Positions 33,469 through 36,791 of a DNA stretch of 36,791 bases are shown piece by piece. The position numbers and the translations under genes were made by a program. How positions within the stretch are numbered: position 1 is the stretch's first letter; every line of letters begins with the position of its first letter. Source of the DNA: JAGWRA01 sp035534615 (GTDB taxonomy: Bacteria; Acidobacteriota; Vicinamibacteria; Vicinamibacterales; CAVVIG01); the NCBI GenBank assembly GCA_035534615.1, contig DATLRO010000034.1, positions 1 to 36,791 of the forward strand, given 5' to 3'. The notes beneath the pieces were generated by a model that did no database searches, had not been told where the DNA came from, and saw only the letters and a list, made by a program, of their open reading frames with translations.

Positions 33469-34530
33469 CTAGGCCTTCCCGGCTCCCTGCAGCGTCGCGC
33501 CGCAGGCGCCGCAGAAGCCGAACCCGGCCGGCAGGTTGTTCGCGCCGCACGCCGGACACACACCGCTCGGCGGCCCCCACATCGTCTCGGAGGAGCCGCC
33601 TTCCGCGGCCCGCTCGCGCAGCAGGCGGTAGCGGGCGGGGCGCTTCTCCACGAAGGCGCGCATCCCTTCCACCGGCTCCCAGCAGGTGTAGTGCAGCGAC
33701 AGCCAGTCCTGCGCGTGCCGCACAGTCTGGTGCCACGCGAGATCCTTCCAGAAGTTCACCTGCTGCTTCGTGTAACGCGCGCACTCCGGGAAGGAGTCGA
33801 GCAGCTTCTGCGCGACCGCGTGGACTTCGGCGTCGAGCCGGCTCAGGTCGAGGCGGTACCCGTCCTGGCCCTTCTGCGCCTTCCGGATTTCCTCCGCCGT
33901 CGCCTCTTCGATCCAGGCGTCGCCCCGGCGGACCGACGGCACGACCCAGTTCACGAGGCCCCACTCCAGCGCCTTGCGCGCCGGCACCGGCTCGTTGAGG
34001 AACAGAATCTCGCGCGCCCGCTTGTCGCCGACGACGAGCGGCAGCCACTGGGTGGAGCCGCCGCAGGCCACCGAGCCGACCTGCGTGCCGACCTGCTTGA
34101 TGAACGCGTGCTGCGCCATCACCGTCAGGTCGCAGGCGAGCTGCGTCTCGTTGCCGCCGCCGACCGCCATGCCGTTCAGGCGCGCGATCACCGGCTTGCC
34201 CGTGTTGAGGATGCTCTCGATGTAGGCGCGGAAGAGCGCCATGTACTTCCAGTAGTCGCGCGGCCGGGTCACGTAGTCGGCCGCGTACTCCTTCACGTCG
34301 CCGCCCGTGCAGAAGGCGGCCTGCCCCTCGCCCGTCAGCACGATGACGCCGACGCGATCGTCGAAGCTGGCATCACGGAACGCCGTGGCCAGCTCCTCGA
34401 GCGCGCGCGTGCTGTACGCGTTGTAGTTCTGCGGGCGGTTGATGGCGATCGTGGCGATCAAATCGGCCTTCGCGTAGCGGACTTCCTGAAGACCGAGGCT
34501 CTCGGCGGAACGGGAAGCAAACTGCCCCAT
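33469..34530 (-). CDS. oah: 6-oxocyclohex-1-ene-1-carbonyl-CoA hydrolase (Oah/BamA) with C-terminal zinc ribbon
   Basis: 353 residues. The crotonase core has FCTGGDVKEYAADYVTRPRDYW, NGMAVGGGNETQLACDLTVMA and HYTCWEPVEGMRAFVEKRPARY, the features that set the BamA/Oah ring-opening hydrolases apart from other crotonases. It hydrates and opens the 6-oxo ring to give 3-hydroxypimelyl-CoA. The last 30 residues carry C325-x-x-C328 and C340-x-x-C343, a rubredoxin-like zinc ribbon. ATG 34530 lies 15 bases after paaX; its stop is four bases before dch. BamA genes are used as markers of anaerobic aromatic breakdown. Confidence 0.93.
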   Translation of the reverse strand: MGQFASRSAESLGLQEVRYAKADLIATIAINRPQNYNAYSTRALEELATAFRDASFDDRVGVIVLTGEGQAAFCTGGDVKEYAADYVTRPRDYWKYMALFRAYIESILNTGKPVIARLNGMAVGGGNETQLACDLTVMAQHAFIKQVGTQVGSVACGGSTQWLPLVVGDKRAREILFLNEPVPARKALEWGLVNWVVPSVRRGDAWIEEATAEEIRKAQKGQDGYRLDLSRLDAEVHAVAQKLLDSFPECARYTKQQVNFWKDLAWHQTVRHAQDWLSLHYTCWEPVEGMRAFVEKRPARYRLLRERAAEGGSSETMWGPPSGVCPACGANNLPAGFGFCGACGATLQGAGKA

Positions 34531-34545
34531 GTGCGGACCCTCGCG

Positions 34546-35436
34546 TCAGGCGGCCGGCGCGGCTTGCACCGTCTCGCCCGCCTCGCAGACCTGTTGGACA
34601 TAGCGCTCCGCCGGCACGGCGAGCACCGCGTGACACGCCTCGAACAGCCGCGCCGCCTCGTCGCCCTTCCAGTCTTCGGGCAGCAGCGGCGCCGGCAGAA
34701 ACGGATCTTCCTGGGGAAACGTCCGGTACTCGTGCACGAGCTGAAAGCGCCGCACGAAGCAGTCCTCCGGCGCCGCGCAGGGATGCCCGGGCTCTCCGAT
34801 CGCCGGGCAGGCGCCGCCGATCTGCCGGCACTCCGCGCAGTGGCCCAGCGCCGGACGCCAGCGGTCGAGAAAGGCGGCATACCGGCGGTTGATCGCCTGC
34901 AGATCCCAGCACGCCGCCACGAGCTGGGCGGTCGAGGAATAGCCCAGATGGTCGCCGCGGAACACTTCGAGGTGCTTCGAGACCTTCAGGGCCTCGGCCG
35001 TCTCCCGGAGCTCGTTCCGCACGTCGTGCGGCGTGATCCACAGCCCGTTGGTCAGCAGACCGCAGCCGAGCCACTGCAGCTTCACCCGCAGCGCGTCCCG
35101 TCGCCGCCGGCCGGTCTCGGGAATCGAATAGGCGACCAGATACCAGGCGCCGTCCCACGGCTCGTTCCGCGGAGGGTGGTAGATCCGCTCGCGGCCGGTT
35201 TCGAGCAGGCGGCGGCCGCGCCTGGTCAGGCCGTAATAGCTGCGGATGCCGCGCCGCTCCGCGGACAGCCACCCCTTCTGCGTCATCCGCGACAGCACCA
35301 CGCGCGCCGCCACCGGCGAGACGCCGAGCCGGCCGAGCAGCGTGATGAGGCTGCCGACCCACACGCCACGCTCGCGGCCCAGGAGGTAGTCGCCGTAGAG
35401 CGTGAAGACGAGATCCTGCGAGCGGAGCGCGTTCAT
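34546..35436 (-). CDS. PaaX-family transcriptional regulator with cysteine-rich segment
   Basis: 296 residues. The PaaX N-terminal winged helix (SQDLVFTLYGDYLLG, then VWVGSLITLLGRLGVSPVAARVVLSRMTQKGWL) and the central PaaX domain (WYLVAYSIPETGRRRRDALR, WITPHDVRNEL) are clear, and VHEYRTFPQEDPFLPAPLLPEDWKG is the C-terminal family motif. Between them lies an unusual five-cysteine stretch, residues 200-226, spaced C-x2-C-x6-C-x9-C-x5-C. PaaX represses phenylacetyl-CoA catabolism and is released by a CoA thioester; here it is the first gene of the benzoyl-CoA operon and likely controls itself, the operon and the divergent maoC. A benzoyl-CoA-type ligand is inferred. ATG 35436 follows a weak AGAGTG site. 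Confidence 0.92.
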   Translation of the reverse strand: MNALRSQDLVFTLYGDYLLGRERGVWVGSLITLLGRLGVSPVAARVVLSRMTQKGWLSAERRGIRSYYGLTRRGRRLLETGRERIYHPPRNEPWDGAWYLVAYSIPETGRRRRDALRVKLQWLGCGLLTNGLWITPHDVRNELRETAEALKVSKHLEVFRGDHLGYSSTAQLVAACWDLQAINRRYAAFLDRWRPALGHCAECRQIGGACPAIGEPGHPCAAPEDCFVRRFQLVHEYRTFPQEDPFLPAPLLPEDWKGDEAARLFEACHAVLAVPAERYVQQVCEAGETVQAAPAA

Positions 35437-35456
35437 AGATATTTCACTCTTGCTAC

Positions 35457-35475
35457 TGTCGTATGCATAGTGACA
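35457..35475. promoter_or_regulatory. Imperfect palindrome, candidate PaaX-type operator
   Basis: TGTC-G-TATGCATA-GT-GACA: outer TGTC and GACA flank the perfect TATGCATA, the right arm being displaced by one base. It overlaps the proposed -10 of the leftward operon, sits in the AT-richest patch of the right half of the window, and lies between the divergent paaX and maoC genes. Confidence 0.5.
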
Positions 35476-35496
35476 TATTACAGAAAAGCCTGTCAA
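35467..35496 (-). promoter_or_regulatory. Candidate promoter of the paaX-benzoyl-CoA operon
   Basis: On the minus strand a perfect TTGACA (35491-35496) is followed after 18 bases by CACTAT (35467-35472), a weak -10. The start would be near 35460, giving a leader of about 25 bases before the paaX ATG. The palindrome covers the -10, which fits repression. Confidence 0.5.
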
Positions 35497-35530
35497 GGCT
35501 GGACCCGCGGCGGTCCGGCGGGAGGCGGCG

Positions 35531-35977
35531 ATGGCGCTCTGGTTCGAGGATTTCACCCCGGGACGACAGTTCGAGACGCCGGCCCGGACAGTCTCGGACG
35601 CGGACGTGGCGGCGTTCGCGGCGGTCTCCGGCGACCGCAACCCCCTGCATCTGGACGAGGACTACGCGCGCGGCACCGCGTTCGGCGGCCGGGTCGCGCA
35701 TGGCGCGCTGGGGCTCGCCGTCGCCACGGGGTTGATGAGTCAGACGGGCATCACGGCCGGCACGCTGGTCGCTCTCCTGGAGATCGACTGGCGCTTCAAA
35801 GCCCCGATCCGGCCGGGGGACACGGTGCGCCTGCGCCTGGACGTCGCCGAGCAGCGCCCGCTGCACCATCCGGATCGCGGGCTGGTGCGCTTCGCGGCCA
35901 CGCTGCTCAATCAGGTGGACGAGGTGGTGCAGGAGGGGATGGTGACGGAGATGATCAAGCGAAGGAGGGAGGAATGA
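35531..35977 (+). CDS. MaoC-like (R)-enoyl-CoA hydratase
   Basis: 148 residues, single hot-dog domain. GDRNPLHLDEDYARGTAFGGRVAHGALG (about residues 35-62) contains the hydratase-2 motif with the catalytic aspartate and histidine (D and H in GDRNPLH). WRFKAPIRPGDTVRLRLDV is the conserved second half. It hydrates a 2-enoyl-CoA with R stereochemistry or handles another CoA thioester. It diverges from paaX, so it may be co-regulated and act on later beta-oxidation products of the ring-cleavage chain, which is inference. GGGAGGCGGCG precedes the ATG at 35531. The stop codon lies at the start of a tandem repeat. Confidence 0.9.
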   Translation: MALWFEDFTPGRQFETPARTVSDADVAAFAAVSGDRNPLHLDEDYARGTAFGGRVAHGALGLAVATGLMSQTGITAGTLVALLEIDWRFKAPIRPGDTVRLRLDVAEQRPLHHPDRGLVRFAATLLNQVDEVVQEGMVTEMIKRRREE

Positions 35978-36026
35978 GCAACGAGGGAGGAATGAGCAAT
36001 GAGGAATGAGGAATGAGGAATGAGAG
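35967..36026. repeat. Tandem GGAATGA-type repeat after maoC
   Basis: Two copies of GGAGGAATGAGCAA(C/T)GAG are followed by about four copies of the 7-mer GGAATGA. The maoC stop codon falls inside the first unit. The block separates maoC from the convergent transporter gene and codes for nothing recognisable. Confidence 0.8.
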
Positions 36027-36060
36027 ATAGCGGGGTGCGGTTCGACGCTCCTCCCTGCTC

Positions 36061-36759
36061 TTACACGACCGCGCCGAACAATCGCCCGACGCCGGCGGTG
36101 ATCGCCATGGCCAGGGCGCCCCAGAACAGCACGCGCAGCGCCCCGACCTTCGCCGAGGCGCCGCCCGTGCGTGCGGCCACGCCGCCCAGCAGCACGAGGC
36201 ACGCCAGCGCGCCCCCCGCAACCACCGGAATCATCATCGTGATCGGTGCCATCACCATCGTCAGGAGCGGCAGCGCGGCGCCGACGGTGAACGAGCCGGC
36301 GGATGCCAGCGCGGCCTGCACCGGCCGGGCGGCGACGATCTCCGAGATGCCGAGCTCGTCGCGGGCGTGCGCGCCGAGGGCATCGTGGCGCATGAGCTGC
36401 CTGGCCACCTCGCGGGCGAGATCCGGCGTGAGGCCGCGATTCACGTAGATGCCGGCCAGTTCTTCGTGTTCCGCGTGGCTCTGCGTCGCCAGCTCGCGCC
36501 GCTCGCGCGCCAGGTCGGCCGCTTCCGTGTCGGCCTGTGAACTGACGGAGACGTACTCGCCGGCCGCCATCGACATGGCGCCGGCCACCAGGCCGGCGAC
36601 GCCGGCGAGCAGGACCTCGGCGCGGGCCGCGTGCGCGGCCGCGACGCCGACCACCAGGCTGGCGGTCGAGACGATGCCGTCATTGGCGCCGAGGACGGCG
36701 GCGCGCAGCCAGCCGATCCGCGACGTGCGATGTCGTTCCCGATGCCCTCGTGGCGTCAT
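36061..36759 (-). CDS. VIT1/CCC1 family iron/manganese transporter
   Basis: 232 residues. The first helix has LGANDGIVSTASLVVGVAAAHA (about 24-45), the second GLVAGAMSMAAGEYVSVSSQADTE with the acidic residues (E68, D73) that carry the metal in VIT1, then a charged cytoplasmic loop (AEHEELAGIY through ISEI) and three more helices toward the C-terminus (ALPLLTMVMAPITMMIPVV, ALACLVLLGGVAA, FWGALAMAITAGVG). The family moves Fe2+ or Mn2+ out of the cytoplasm. ATG 36759 follows AGGAGACTTG at ideal distance. No partner gene is visible. Confidence 0.9.
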   Translation of the reverse strand: MTPRGHRERHRTSRIGWLRAAVLGANDGIVSTASLVVGVAAAHAARAEVLLAGVAGLVAGAMSMAAGEYVSVSSQADTEAADLARERRELATQSHAEHEELAGIYVNRGLTPDLAREVARQLMRHDALGAHARDELGISEIVAARPVQAALASAGSFTVGAALPLLTMVMAPITMMIPVVAGGALACLVLLGGVAARTGGASAKVGALRVLFWGALAMAITAGVGRLFGAVV

Positions 36760-36791
36760 CAAGTCTCCTGCTGAAGCCGGATGGACGCTCG

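Noticed and set aside
33184..36009. A rightward frame open for over 900 codons opposite paaX, oah and dch
   Set aside because: It is antisense to genes with clear family motifs, reads as arginine/alanine-rich low-complexity protein, and arises from the base composition (few stops in GC-rich third-position frames).
1..36791. CRISPR arrays, prophage genes, insertion sequences
   Set aside because: No regularly spaced repeats with unique spacers, no transposase, integrase or phage structural protein motifs were seen on either strand.

Overview
The window is a very GC-rich stretch of bacterial chromosome with densely packed genes on both strands, many GTG starts and Shine-Dalgarno sites of the GGAGG type. 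It has no rRNA, tRNA, CRISPR array, phage gene or transposase that I can support. The gene mix (long cystathionine beta-synthase with CBS domains, GluQ, ThiO, PaaX, several DinB proteins) and the short GC-rich intergenic repeats fit an Acidobacteriota genome, possibly Vicinamibacteria. That placement is a low-confidence impression, not a proof.

Left part (1-27,130): mostly unlinked housekeeping and accessory metabolism. A TauE/SafE permease cut by the left edge diverges from a rhodanese/metallo-beta-lactamase fusion. There follow a membrane-anchored amidohydrolase-like protein that has lost metal ligands, two aldehyde dehydrogenases (betaine-aldehyde type and pyrroline-5-carboxylate type), DinB and DUF2461 proteins, a nitrilase-like protein with an altered catalytic lysine, a GNAT protein, a D-threonine aldolase/D-serine dehydratase-like protein, and a lone microcompartment shell protein. 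A leftward group carries MerR, pterin dehydratase, a small unknown protein and ThiO. Next come an RsuA-type pseudouridine synthase, a leftward run (DinB, methyltransferase, cupin, membrane protein, PhzF, DUF1499), an exported amidase, GluQ with cystathionine beta-synthase, a second methyltransferase, Bcp and a UbiA-like membrane prenyltransferase.

Right part (27,237-35,977): the main discovery. A leftward operon of nine genes, with 4-base overlaps or gaps of 2-15 bases, encodes a complete ATP-dependent (class I, Bzd/Bcr-like) benzoyl-CoA reductase and the three enzymes of the modified beta-oxidation that follows it: PaaX-family regulator, 6-oxocyclohex-1-ene-1-carbonyl-CoA hydrolase (Oah/BamA), dienoyl-CoA hydratase (Dch), the reductase subunits in the order C-B-A-D (BzdN-O-P-Q), a small CxxC protein of unknown role, and a zinc alcohol dehydrogenase in the place of Had. 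Together these would take benzoyl-CoA to 3-hydroxypimelyl-CoA without oxygen. The regulator is not one of the known ones for this pathway (BzdR, BadR, BadM): it is PaaX-like and has an unusual five-cysteine segment. A MaoC-type hydratase diverges from paaX across an AT-rich control region containing an imperfect palindrome over a likely promoter. No benzoate-CoA ligase, ferredoxin or ferredoxin reductase lies in the window.

The right end holds a VIT1/CCC1-type metal transporter. Several intergenic repeats stand out: a 78-bp direct repeat with a hairpin (10,262-10,455), a 14-bp tandem repeat (12,929) with a related copy at 20,075, a 31-bp palindrome (27,137) with a half copy, and a GGAATGA-type tandem repeat after maoC.
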